Of a DNA stretch of 64,000 nucleotides, positions 17,684 through 25,982 are shown piece by piece (position 1 is the stretch's first letter; each line of letters opens with the position of its first letter). Source of the DNA: Mesorhizobium sophorae (lineage in GTDB: Bacteria; Pseudomonadota; Alphaproteobacteria; Rhizobiales; Rhizobiaceae); contig NZ_NNRI01000013.1 in the NCBI RefSeq assembly GCF_002270415.1, positions 62,001-126,000 of the forward strand, given 5' to 3'. A program made the position numbers and the translations under genes. The notes under the pieces were generated by a model. That model worked only from the letters and a program-made list of their open reading frames with translations, did not search any database and had not been told where the DNA came from.

Positions 17684-17710
17684 AGGCGGACGCGCTCGGC
17701 GCGTCCGCCT
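17684..17710. terminator. Bidirectional hairpin terminator
   Basis: A perfect 11-base stem, AGGCGGACGCG and CGCGTCCGCCT, around the loop CTCGG, placed between the stops of two convergent genes (17664 and 17722). It is the only structure in a 57-base gap, so it probably serves both transcripts. Confidence 0.75.
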
Positions 17711-17721
17711 GGGTGGTGGCA

Positions 17722-19203
17722 TTACTTCTTGGCGAGGCCGGGAAGCGTGACCTGATAGACCGTGAACATGGTGTCAACGTCGGCGCCGTCCTCGGCCTTG
17801 TAGGGTGCGCCGACCTGGAAGCCGTCCTGGGTGAGGAAGTCGTTGTCATTGGCGACGAACAGGAAATAGTCGTCGGGCAGCTTGGGATCGAGCACGCTGA
17901 CCACCGACATCGCCTCCCACTTTTCCGAGAGGTTGTTCTTGTCGTTCGGCGCGCCATTGTGCAGGCCAAAGCGGCCAAGTTCGCCCTTGTCGTTGAGGTC
18001 GATGAAGGGCGTCAGCTTGGCCGGCGTCACCGATGGGTCGAGCACGCCCTTGGGCGCCACCGGCTTGTCGGCGGCGTCGAAGGCGCCACCGGCGATGTCG
18101 GTCGCGGCAGAGAGATCGACGATGTTGATCTGGCGAAGCAGCGAGGTGTCGCCCTTCAACCCCTGGCCGTTGCCGCTGTCGCGGGTCAGCATCAGGAAGG
18201 TCTGGTCGGACAAGGCGACGATCTCGCTCTGCGCCGCCACCTTGGTCTTGCCCTTGGCATCCTTGAACACCGGCAGCGGCACAACATATTCGTGCGCCAG
18301 CTTGAGATGGGCGAGGTCGGAAGCGTCATAGACCAGCGCGCGGGTGTTCTGGCGCGTTGCGCCGGAATCGCCGCCATCCTGCCGGGGCGCCGACTGCAGC
18401 ACGGCGATCAGGAACTTGCCGTCCGGCGTCATCGCCATGCCTTCGAGGCCCTGGTTGTTCTGTCGGCCGGTATCGGGATCCTTCGGATCGGGCTCGGCAG
18501 CACCCGGGCCTGGATTGTCCGAGGCGAAGTTCGGCGCGCCATGGCGCATCGGCACGAGGGCAGCCGGCGGCTGGGTCGCCGACAGCAGGCGGCCTTCGGC
18601 GGAAAACCGATAGATGTTCGGGCCGTATTCGTCGGAGATGAACATCGAGCCGTCGGGTAGCCGCACGATCGCCTCGTTGTCGAGCGCCAGCTTGCCGTTG
18701 GCCTCGGGCAGGATCGGCATGTCGCCGCTTGCTGCGCGCACGCCGTTGAGCGGGTCGAGGCCCGTGGCATCAGCGCCCTTGTCGTCGGTCAGGAGCATGG
18801 TGTCGGCGAGTGTCGCCTTGACGCCGGACTGCTCCTGGCCGGCAGCGGGTGCCGCACCAGGCGCGGTTGGCGCGAACTCGATGCCGATCGTGTTGAGGCG
18901 CGGCCGGTAGTCGGTGGTGCCGACGACGTTGTAGCCGCGGTCCGGCAGCAGCCAGAGCGAACCCTTGTAACCGTCGGCGCCATGCGTCCAGCCGGCGGTG
19001 TCGATCGCCATGCCGGAACCTGAGCCGAACGTCTCGCCGAACTTGTCCTTCTGGCTGGCCGGGATGCGGCCGACGCCGACCAGTCCCTTGTTGACGAAGC
19101 TGGTGCCGCCGACGGTCGCGGTGCTGTCGGCCAGCGCCGGCGTCAAGGCGGTGAACATTGCCAGCGCGACGCTGAGCGACACGGTTCGGTACAGGTGTTT
19201 CAT
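17722..19203 (-). CDS. Esterase-like activity of phytase family protein
   Basis: A 493-residue periplasmic protein with a signal peptide ending near T-P-A-L-A-D-S. It belongs to the phytase-like beta-propeller family (PF13449). Recognisable elements: L-W-L-L-P-D-R-G-Y-N, L-D-N-E-A-I-V-R-L-P-D-G-S-M-F-I-S-D-E-Y-G-P-N-I-Y-R-F, N-Q-G-L-E-G-M-A-M-T-P-D-G-K-F-L and E-K-W-E-A-M-S-V-V. Several acidic clusters could bind calcium. The natural substrate is unknown; phosphate-ester hydrolysis is a family-level guess. The ATG at 19203 follows AGAGGATC and begins the signal peptide directly. Confidence 0.87.
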   Translation of the reverse strand: MKHLYRTVSLSVALAMFTALTPALADSTATVGGTSFVNKGLVGVGRIPASQKDKFGETFGSGSGMAIDTAGWTHGADGYKGSLWLLPDRGYNVVGTTDYRPRLNTIGIEFAPTAPGAAPAAGQEQSGVKATLADTMLLTDDKGADATGLDPLNGVRAASGDMPILPEANGKLALDNEAIVRLPDGSMFISDEYGPNIYRFSAEGRLLSATQPPAALVPMRHGAPNFASDNPGPGAAEPDPKDPDTGRQNNQGLEGMAMTPDGKFLIAVLQSAPRQDGGDSGATRQNTRALVYDASDLAHLKLAHEYVVPLPVFKDAKGKTKVAAQSEIVALSDQTFLMLTRDSGNGQGLKGDTSLLRQINIVDLSAATDIAGGAFDAADKPVAPKGVLDPSVTPAKLTPFIDLNDKGELGRFGLHNGAPNDKNNLSEKWEAMSVVSVLDPKLPDDYFLFVANDNDFLTQDGFQVGAPYKAEDGADVDTMFTVYQVTLPGLAKK

Positions 19204-19452
19204 GGATGATCCTCTTTGTGACAAAGCGTGCCGGAGCGGCCGATGGCGAAAAAGCTGTAAGAGGTGCGGCATCGATGATGCCGCGCGCGCCTCCCCGAAA
19301 GCGGTCTACGGCGCGAACATGATGCTTGCGTGACAGCGCGCAATGCCCGCCCGTCGGCTTCTTCACACGCCGATAAGAACGTGTGGTCGCACGAAAGAAT
19401 TGATCACTCCCTTCTGGCTCAAGTCGACAAAGCGTGGTGTGTGCGCATCGTA

Positions 19453-19470
19453 CTAGACACATATGTCCAG
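19453..19470. promoter_or_regulatory. Operator-like inverted repeat upstream of the methylamine-type dehydrogenase
   Basis: CTAGACA (19453-19459), CATA, TGTCCAG (19464-19470): arms matching at 6 of 7 positions, 43 bases upstream of the chosen start at 19514. The 310-base gap from 19204 to 19513 holds no convincing gene; this is the only structured element I see in it. No regulator gene is adjacent, so the binding factor is unknown. Confidence 0.35.
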
Positions 19471-19513
19471 TGCGTATATGGTGCAGCCTTCGGACGAACC
19501 TGGGAGGGAAGCC

Positions 19514-21925
19514 TTGAAGTCGCACTACCGCGCAGTCGTCATCGGGGGTGGCGTGGTCGGAGCCTCGGTGCTCTATCATCTGACACGGTTCGGCTGGAGC
19601 GATGTGGCGCTGATCGAGCGGGCCGAACTGACCGCCGGTTCGACCTGGCACGCGGCGGCCGGGTTCCACGCGCTCAATGCCGATCCCAACGTCGCGGCGC
19701 TGCAGGACTACACCATCAAGCTCTATCGCGAGATCGAGGCCGAATCCGGCCAGAACGCGGGCCTGCACATGACGGGCGGCGTCAACATGGCCAGTGATCC
19801 CCATCGCTGGGAGTGGCTGAAATCGGCCTGGGCCGTGTTCCAGTCGGTCGGCATCGAAACGGCTCGCCTGGTGACGCCGGAGGAGATCAAGGAGATCTGC
19901 CCGATCGTCGATGTCAGCGACGTACTCGGCGGCCTCTATGATTCCAATGAAGGTCATCTCGACCCCTACGGAGCGACGCATGCCTATGCCGGCGCCGCGA
20001 AAAAGCGTGGTGCCGATGTGATCCTGCGCAACCGCGTGGTCGCGTTGAAGGCGCGTGCCGACGGGCACTGGGATGTCGTCACCGAGCAAGGCACGATCGT
20101 GGCCGAGCATGTCGTCAACGCCGGCGGGCTGTGGGCAAAGCAGCTCGGCCGCATGGCCGGCGTCGACTTGCCGGTGACGCCGATGGAGCATCACTATTTC
20201 ATCACCGAGGACATTCCGGAGGTTGCCGCTCTCGACAAGGAACTCGGTCTTGCGGTCGACCTCGACGGCTTTTCCTACCTCAGGCAAGAGCGCAAGGGCG
20301 TGCTGCTCGGCGTCTACGAGCAGAACCCGAAGCACTGGAACATGGATGGCGCGCCATGGGATTACGGCATCGAGCTAATCCCGGAAGACATCGACCGCAT
20401 CAGCCCGGAACTGTCCAAGGCCTATGAGCGCTTTCCGTGCCTGAGGACGGCCGGTATCCGCAAATGGGTCAACGGCGCCTTCACTTTCACCCCCGACGGC
20501 AATCCGATCGTCGGGCCGGTGCGCGGGCTGAAGAATTACTGGCTTGCCTGTGGCGTCATGGCCGGCTTCAGCCAGGGTGGCGGCGTCGGCAAGTCGCTGG
20601 CCGAGTGGATGATCTATGGTGAGCCGCAGGCCGACATCTTCGGCATGGATATTGCCCGCTATGGCGCCTTCGCCGCCAACCGCGAATATCTCAGGCAGAC
20701 GACGCGCCAGTTCTATTCGCGCCGCTTCGTCATGACCTTTCCCAATGAGCGGCTACCCGCCGGCCGGCCGCTGAAACGCCCCGGCGCCTACGACGGCATG
20801 ACGGCGGCGGGTTGCGAATGGACGGCGTCCTGGGGTCTGGAAATCCCGGCCTATTTCGCGCCGATGGGGTTTCGCGAGAACACCACGCTGCGGCGTTCCA
20901 ACGCCTTCGACATCGTCGGCGACGAGGCGCTGCAGGTTCGGCGTGCCGCCGGTCTCGTCGATATCTCGGCCTATGCGCGCTATGCGGTTTCCGGGCCTGG
21001 GGCCGATGCATGGCTTGACCGGCTGCTTGCCTGCAAGCTGCCGAAACCGGGGCAGGCGAGGCTGGCGCCGATGCTCGGCCATGACGGGCGGCTGAAGGGC
21101 GACCTCACGGTCATCAACTGGGGTGGCGGCGACTATTGGCTGATGGGCTCGTACTATCTCAGGGAATTCCACATGCGCTGGTTCGAGAGCCATGCGGCGG
21201 AGGGGATCACTGTCACAGACCTTTCCGACACGATGAGCGGCTTCCTGCTGACCGGGCCGAATGCACGCAAGATCCTGGCGCGCACGACGCATCAGGACGT
21301 GTCGGGCGCGGCACTGCCGTTCATGGCCTGCGGGGCATTCGACATCGGTATGGTGCCCGCGCGGGTTACCCGCCTTTCGATCGCCGGTGAGCTCGGTTTC
21401 GAGATCAGTTGTCCGGTCACCATGCATGCCAGCTTGCGCGAAACGCTGCTGGCGGCCGGCGAAGACCTCGGCCTTGCCGAGATCGGCTATTACGCGCTGA
21501 ACGCGCTGCGGCTGGAGAAGAGTTTCGGCATCTGGTCGCGTGAATTCACCCAGGGCTACACACCCGATCAGGCCGGGCTCGACCGCTTCGTCGCGTTTGG
21601 GAAGGGTGACTTCACCGGCCGCGAGGCGGCATTGAAACAGCGGGAGGCCGGCAGCGGCCAACACCTGGTGACGCTGGAGATCGATGCCCTCGACGCCGAC
21701 GCCAGCGGCTTCGAGCCGGTCTGGCATCAAGGCCGGCGCGTCGGCTTCGTCACTTCGGGCGGCTATGGCTATACGGTCGGCAAAAGCCTGGCGCTGGCGC
21801 TCGTCGACCGTGATTTCGCAGGCGAGGGCACCGCGCTCTCGGTGCACGTCGTCGGCACGGAGCGGCCGGCGCGCGTCATCGCGGCCTCCCCCTACGACCC
21901 CGGAGGCAAGGCGATGCGGCAATGA
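19514..21925 (+). CDS. FAD-dependent dimethylglycine/sarcosine dehydrogenase-like protein fused to GcvT domain
   Basis: An 803-residue flavoprotein predicted to demethylate an N-methylated glycine-type substrate and pass the methyl group to tetrahydrofolate. The N-terminal DAO domain starts V-V-I-G-G-G-V-V-G-A-S. G-S-T-W-H (His46) matches the covalent FAD-attachment site of dimethylglycine dehydrogenase. The FAO central domain spans about 370-425, then the GcvT folate domain (about 430-700) and the GcvT C-terminal barrel. The TTG at 19514 has GGGAGG at 19502-19507; ATGs at 19463 and 19478 lack such a site. The MttB-family gene follows after 12 bases, so the two form an operon. Exact substrate not determinable. 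Confidence 0.87.
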   Translation: MKSHYRAVVIGGGVVGASVLYHLTRFGWSDVALIERAELTAGSTWHAAAGFHALNADPNVAALQDYTIKLYREIEAESGQNAGLHMTGGVNMASDPHRWEWLKSAWAVFQSVGIETARLVTPEEIKEICPIVDVSDVLGGLYDSNEGHLDPYGATHAYAGAAKKRGADVILRNRVVALKARADGHWDVVTEQGTIVAEHVVNAGGLWAKQLGRMAGVDLPVTPMEHHYFITEDIPEVAALDKELGLAVDLDGFSYLRQERKGVLLGVYEQNPKHWNMDGAPWDYGIELIPEDIDRISPELSKAYERFPCLRTAGIRKWVNGAFTFTPDGNPIVGPVRGLKNYWLACGVMAGFSQGGGVGKSLAEWMIYGEPQADIFGMDIARYGAFAANREYLRQTTRQFYSRRFVMTFPNERLPAGRPLKRPGAYDGMTAAGCEWTASWGLEIPAYFAPMGFRENTTLRRSNAFDIVGDEALQVRRAAGLVDISAYARYAVSGPGADAWLDRLLACKLPKPGQARLAPMLGHDGRLKGDLTVINWGGGDYWLMGSYYLREFHMRWFESHAAEGITVTDLSDTMSGFLLTGPNARKILARTTHQDVSGAALPFMACGAFDIGMVPARVTRLSIAGELGFEISCPVTMHASLRETLLAAGEDLGLAEIGYYALNALRLEKSFGIWSREFTQGYTPDQAGLDRFVAFGKGDFTGREAALKQREAGSGQHLVTLEIDALDADASGFEPVWHQGRRVGFVTSGGYGYTVGKSLALALVDRDFAGEGTALSVHVVGTERPARVIAASPYDPGGKAMRQ

Positions 21926-21937
21926 GGAGGATTTCTG

Positions 21938-23491
21938 ATGGTCGATGAGGCGGCACGTGATAGCAGGCGCGAGCGCCGGCGTGGACGGACGGGCGAAGCC
22001 GGCTCGGAAACCAGCCGCCGCCCCAATTACCGTTCGCTGAGGAACCCGTTCCTGCCGCAGCCGATCTTTTCGGATGATCAGGTTGCCGCCATCCATGACA
22101 CGGCGCTGCGTGTGCTGGAAGAGCTCGGCATCAAGGTGCTGTTGCCACAGGCGCGTGAGCATTTCGCCCGCGCCGGCGCCCTGGTCGATCCGGACACCGA
22201 CATGGTGCGCATCGGCCGCGATATGGTGACGGCTGCGCTGGCCTCGGCGCCGAAGTCGATCCATGCTCATGGCGGTGCCCACGCCCGCGATCTGACGCTC
22301 GAACTCGGCTCGATGACTTTCCTGGCCGGATGCGGGGCGCCGAACGTCACCGATCTCGAGCGCGGCCGGAGGCCGGGCACACTGGCCGATTTCGAGGATC
22401 TGATACGGCTGGTGCAGCATTTCGATGTGCTGCATATGCTGGGACCCTGCATCGAGCCGCAGGACGTCGACAACCGCTTTCGCCACTATGCGGTCAACCG
22501 TGCCCAGCTGACGCTCTCCGACAAGCTTCCGTTCGTCTTCGCGCGCGGCACGCCGCAGGTCGAGGACGGCTTCGAGATGCTGCGACTGGCGCGCGGCCTG
22601 TCGCAGGACGAATTCCTTGCCGGCGCGCACTGCTACACCGTCATCAACACCAACTCGCCGCGCCAGCTCGACATCCCGATGGCGCAAGGCATCATCGATT
22701 TCGCCAGGGCCGGGCAGATCTCCGTCATCACGCCGTTCTGCCTTGCGGGCGCGATGGCGCCGATCACGGTCGCCGGTGCGCTGACGTTGCAGCATGCCGA
22801 AGCGCTGGCGGGACTGACGCTGGCGCAGATCGTGCGGCCCGGTGCACCGGTCGTCTATGGCTCCTTCTCCTCCAATGTCGACATGAAATCAGGCGCGCCC
22901 GCCTTCGGCACGCCGGAGCATGTCAAGGCGACGCTTGGCGCCGGCCAACTGGCGCGTTTCACCGGGCTGCCATGGCGGTCCGGCGGCGGCAGCGCGGCCA
23001 ACATTTCGGACGCTCAGGCGGCGCACGAGACGCAGTTCGCGCTGTGGGGCTCGGTGCTGGCCGGGGCGACGATGTGCATCCATGCCGCCGGCTGGCTGGA
23101 AGGCGGCTTGAGTGTTTCCTTCGAGAAGCTGGTCACCGATATCGAGGCGCTGCAGACGGTGGCTGAACTCTGCGCCCCGACGCCCGGCGACAGCGAGTCC
23201 ATCGGCTTCGAGGCAATCGCCGAGGTACAGCCGGGCGGTCACTTCTTCTCGGCCGGCCACACCATGACGCGCTACCGCACCGCCTTCTACGAACCGCTGG
23301 TCGCCGACTGGTCGAATTTCGGCAATTGGACGCAAGGCGGGTCGAAGACGGCGAGCGAGCGCGCCACTGGTGTCTGGAGACGGGCGCTGGCCGATTTCGT
23401 GCCGCCGGAATCGGCTGTCGCGACCGCCGGCGTTCTCGACGCGTTCATCGCCCGGCGCACGCAAGAGGGCGGCGCAGCACCGGTGTCCTGA
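21938..23491 (+). CDS. MttB superfamily (trimethylamine methyltransferase-like) protein, non-pyrrolysine type
   Basis: A 517-residue TIM-barrel protein of the COG5598/MttB superfamily. The frame is open with no internal TAG, so unlike archaeal trimethylamine methyltransferase it has no pyrrolysine; characterised non-Pyl relatives demethylate quaternary amines such as glycine betaine onto a corrinoid protein. Recognised features: F-S-D-D-Q-V-A-A-I-H-D-T-A-L-R-V-L-E-E-L-G, F-L-A-G-C-G-A-P-N-V-T-D and G-G-G-S-A-A-N-I-S-D-A-Q-A-A-H-E-T. The N-terminal 35 residues are Arg-rich and likely disordered. GAGGAGGA precedes the ATG. Its operon partner is the dehydrogenase upstream; no corrinoid protein or reactivase is visible. 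Confidence 0.87.
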   Translation: MVDEAARDSRRERRRGRTGEAGSETSRRPNYRSLRNPFLPQPIFSDDQVAAIHDTALRVLEELGIKVLLPQAREHFARAGALVDPDTDMVRIGRDMVTAALASAPKSIHAHGGAHARDLTLELGSMTFLAGCGAPNVTDLERGRRPGTLADFEDLIRLVQHFDVLHMLGPCIEPQDVDNRFRHYAVNRAQLTLSDKLPFVFARGTPQVEDGFEMLRLARGLSQDEFLAGAHCYTVINTNSPRQLDIPMAQGIIDFARAGQISVITPFCLAGAMAPITVAGALTLQHAEALAGLTLAQIVRPGAPVVYGSFSSNVDMKSGAPAFGTPEHVKATLGAGQLARFTGLPWRSGGGSAANISDAQAAHETQFALWGSVLAGATMCIHAAGWLEGGLSVSFEKLVTDIEALQTVAELCAPTPGDSESIGFEAIAEVQPGGHFFSAGHTMTRYRTAFYEPLVADWSNFGNWTQGGSKTASERATGVWRRALADFVPPESAVATAGVLDAFIARRTQEGGAAPVS

Positions 23492-23589
23492 GGGCGGGAG
23501 CCGTCGCGCAAGACGCGTGACGCAGCTTTCGCGACGTGATCGGTGCCGGGGTCATTGGCAATCGGCGCATCCCGTGCAGAAATGGGCGC

Positions 23590-24345
23590 ATGCGCGAAGC
23601 TTTGATCGCAGTGATGATCTTCCTGTGCCTGACGGCGGCGCCGCTGGCCAGCATGGCCATCTGGCCCAGGCTGCCGGTCAGACATCGCGACGAAGATACG
23701 AACAATGTGGTTCGGCTCGCCGCGAACCTGTTTGGGGTCATGACCTCGCTTGTGCTCGGCCTGATGATCAACTCGGCCAAGAACACGTTCGAATCGATTG
23801 ATCACAACGTGCACGACTATGCGACGGAGCTGATCCTGCTCGACAGGACCATGCGCGAGTATGGCCCGGAGACCGACGAGGCGCGCCAGCTGCTGGTCGT
23901 CTATGTGCAGAGGGTGGCGGGCGACGCTTCGCCGACCGGTGAAACTCCGGTCGTCGCCAACCGGCTGTCCGAACATCTGCTGACGGAGATCGGCACCCGG
24001 CTGAGGGCGCTGGAGCCGGCCGACGCGGCGCACAGCGCCCTTCTGCAGGATGCCGGTCAGCGTCTGCAGAAAGTGGTGGAGTTGCGATGGATTCTGATCG
24101 AGCAGTCGGAGGGCACGATCCCTGCGCCGCTGATCGCCATGCTGGTTGCGTGGCTGGTGCTGATCTTCGCCAGCTTCGGGTTCAGGGCACCGCGCAACGC
24201 CATCACGGTTTCGACCTTCGTGGTTTCGGCCGTGCTGATCGCCGGTGCGATCTACCTCATCCTGGATATGGACATACCGTTCTCCGGCCCGATCCAGATT
24301 TCGCCGGCGCCCCTGCAGAGGGCATTGGCGGAATTGCAGCGATGA
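23590..24345 (+). CDS. DUF4239 (bestrophin-like) membrane protein
   Basis: A 251-residue inner-membrane protein with four hydrophobic segments: about 5-25, 42-62, then after a soluble helical domain about 183-203 and 210-230. The pattern N-N-V-V-R-L-A-A-N-L-F-G-V-M-T-S-L-V-L-G-L-M-I-N-S-A-K is typical of DUF4239 proteins, sometimes called bestrophin-like; ion-channel function is not established. The ATG at 23590 begins directly before the first membrane segment. It lies 98 bases after the MttB gene and 55 before the EncFtn-like gene, possibly co-transcribed with either. Confidence 0.8.
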   Translation: MREALIAVMIFLCLTAAPLASMAIWPRLPVRHRDEDTNNVVRLAANLFGVMTSLVLGLMINSAKNTFESIDHNVHDYATELILLDRTMREYGPETDEARQLLVVYVQRVAGDASPTGETPVVANRLSEHLLTEIGTRLRALEPADAAHSALLQDAGQRLQKVVELRWILIEQSEGTIPAPLIAMLVAWLVLIFASFGFRAPRNAITVSTFVVSAVLIAGAIYLILDMDIPFSGPIQISPAPLQRALAELQR

Positions 24346-24400
24346 TACGGAACCGGCGTCGATCCCGGGCATTCTGTGAGATGGCTCCACGGAGGACGAC

Positions 24401-24715
24401 ATGGGATTCGACCAGTATCACGAACCGCCTGAAGAACTGTCGCAGAAGGTGCGGACCTTTGCCCGCATGATCACCTCGCTGATCGAGGAGGCGGAAGCGA
24501 TAGGCTGGTACGAACAGCGCATCTCGGTGGAGAAGGACCCGCAGGCCCGCGCCATCATGAAGAACGCGCAAGGCGAGGAGTTCAAGCATTTCGGCATGGA
24601 TCTCGAATTCCTGTTGCGCCAGAAGAAGGACTGGCGGGCGGAACTGAAGGAAATCCTGTTCACCACCGGCGACATCGTCAAGGCCGGCGAGAGGGGTGAG
24701 AAGAAGGTGGATTGA
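24401..24715 (+). CDS. Encapsulated-ferritin-like (EncFtn) ferroxidase, no shell gene nearby
   Basis: A 104-residue two-helix protein resembling EncFtn, the iron-oxidising cargo of encapsulin nanocompartments; dimers of such proteins build the di-iron site. The opening Y-H-E-P-P-E-E-L-S matches the family. The metal and entry-site residues known from the Rhodospirillum protein are all present with a constant offset of two: Glu29, Glu30, Glu32, Trp36, Tyr37, Glu60 and His63 (E-E-A-E-A-I-G-W-Y and G-E-E-F-K-H). The C-terminus, G-E-R-G-E-K-K-V-D, lacks the usual G-S-L-type shell-targeting peptide, and no encapsulin gene lies in the window. Likely a free cytoplasmic ferroxidase. AGGACGAC precedes the ATG. 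Confidence 0.82.
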   Translation: MGFDQYHEPPEELSQKVRTFARMITSLIEEAEAIGWYEQRISVEKDPQARAIMKNAQGEEFKHFGMDLEFLLRQKKDWRAELKEILFTTGDIVKAGERGEKKVD

Positions 24716-24758
24716 GGCCTGATAGGTCGCGACTGATCTGCCTCTGCTTTCGGCCAGA

Positions 24759-25784
24759 TCAATCGCTGTCGCGCGCCACAAGCTCCAGCGGCCAGACCTC
24801 GCGCATGATCCGCGGACCCTCCGGGCCGGCAAAGGCCGGGATCGAGGCCAGCAGCATTTCGGCGAGCCGCTGACCCATCGGCTCCAGGGCCGGGCGGAAG
24901 GCTGTCAGCGCCGGCGAGAAGTAACGGCAGAGCGGCGTGTCGACGATGACGGTCACCGCCATGTCGTGGCCTGGCCTGATCCCCATTTCGGCCAGCGCCT
25001 TGCAGCCGCCAAGCGCCATCGCGTCGTTGTTGAAGATGATGGCGGTCGGCGGATCCTTGGAGCGCATGACCTGCGGCGTCACCTCGTAGCCGCCGGCCTC
25101 GTTGATGAAGCCGGACGCTATCAGCTCGGGGTCGACCTCGATGCCGTGCCGCCGCAAGGCCTTGCGATAGCCATCGAGGAACAGGTAGCCAAAATTGAGA
25201 TTGAGCGACGGGCGGATGGCGGCAATGCGGCGGTGGCCGCGCGCCACCAGGCGGTCGACCGCGTCGGCACCGGCCTTTTCGAAATCGAGGTCGAGCGAAG
25301 GGTAGGACTTGGCTCCGGAGCGGCTGCGACCGAGCGTGGCGAACGGGAAGCCGGCCTGGGTGAGATAGTCGATGCGCTCGTCCTCGCGCCGCGTCCAGGC
25401 CAGCACCACGGCATCGGCGCGGCGCGTCTCGACGACACGGCGCAGGCGTTCCTGCTGGTAGTCGCCCGGCGCGCCCATGACCACGATCAGGTCGAGGCCG
25501 CTCTCGGCGAGCTTCGCCTGCAGCCCGATCAGGAACGGAATGAAGAACGGCTCGCCATATTGCTGGTCGCCCGGATGCGGCTGCAGCATGAAGGCGATCG
25601 AATGGGTGGCGCCCTGCCGAAGGCTGCGGCCGGACTGGTTCGGCGAATAGTTCAGCGTCCTGGCCGCCTCGAGCACGCGCTGGCGCGTGTCGGCATTGAC
25701 GTCGGCGCGGCCGTTGAGGGCGCGCGACACGGTGCCGATCGAAATGTTCAGGTGACGGGCAAGGTCATGAATGCTGGACGCCAA
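24759..25784 (-). CDS. LacI family transcriptional regulator
   Basis: A 341-residue sugar-responsive repressor. The N-terminal helix-turn-helix (S-I-H-D-L-A-R-H-L-N-I-S-I-G-T-V-S-R-A-L-N-G, residues 4-25) and hinge (Y-S-P-N-Q-S-G-R-S-L-R) are followed by a periplasmic-binding-protein-like effector domain. Divergent from the carbohydrate operon that starts at 25983, with two LacI-type palindromes in the shared gap, so it most likely controls that operon. The effector is presumably the transported sugar or a derivative. Confidence 0.94.
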   Translation of the reverse strand: MASSIHDLARHLNISIGTVSRALNGRADVNADTRQRVLEAARTLNYSPNQSGRSLRQGATHSIAFMLQPHPGDQQYGEPFFIPFLIGLQAKLAESGLDLIVVMGAPGDYQQERLRRVVETRRADAVVLAWTRREDERIDYLTQAGFPFATLGRSRSGAKSYPSLDLDFEKAGADAVDRLVARGHRRIAAIRPSLNLNFGYLFLDGYRKALRRHGIEVDPELIASGFINEAGGYEVTPQVMRSKDPPTAIIFNNDAMALGGCKALAEMGIRPGHDMAVTVIVDTPLCRYFSPALTAFRPALEPMGQRLAEMLLASIPAFAGPEGPRIMREVWPLELVARDSD

Positions 25785-25894
25785 GTGACTGTTCTCCCCC
25801 TTGTTTGGCTAGCACCGGTAACCGCTCAGGCCAAGGCGACAAGACAATTTTTTGCGAGCGGCCAATTGACATTCTACACCTTCGGGTGTGTTCT

Positions 25895-25922
25895 CGTAAA
25901 CGTTTACGGAAAAACGTTTACG
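25895..25922. promoter_or_regulatory. Tandem LacI-type operators in the divergent promoter region
   Basis: CGTAAACGTTTACG at 25895-25908 is a perfect 14-base palindrome with the TAAACGTTTA core typical of LacI-family sites. A second core, AAAACGTTTACG (25911-25922), has its centre 14 bases further on. TTGACA at 25866-25871 could be the -35 of the rightward operon, placing the operators over or just after the -10. A small hairpin, ACACC-TTCG-GGTGT (25875-25888), lies just before the operators. Confidence 0.85.
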
Positions 25923-25982
25923 GCCATGCCGTGAATGCCGTGACGATCGGTCTGGAGGGACCGAGCGGAGGAGGAGTGCTGG

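Noticed and set aside
20753..22795. 680-codon antisense frame over the dehydrogenase and MttB genes
   Set aside because: Both plus-strand genes have strong family matches and ribosome-binding sites; the antisense product has none.
21938..23491. Possible pyrrolysine-containing trimethylamine methyltransferase
   Set aside because: No in-frame TAG occurs within the 517 codons, so no pyrrolysine is encoded.
24401..24715. Complete encapsulin nanocompartment system
   Set aside because: Only the cargo-like gene is present; no HK97-fold shell gene is found in the window.
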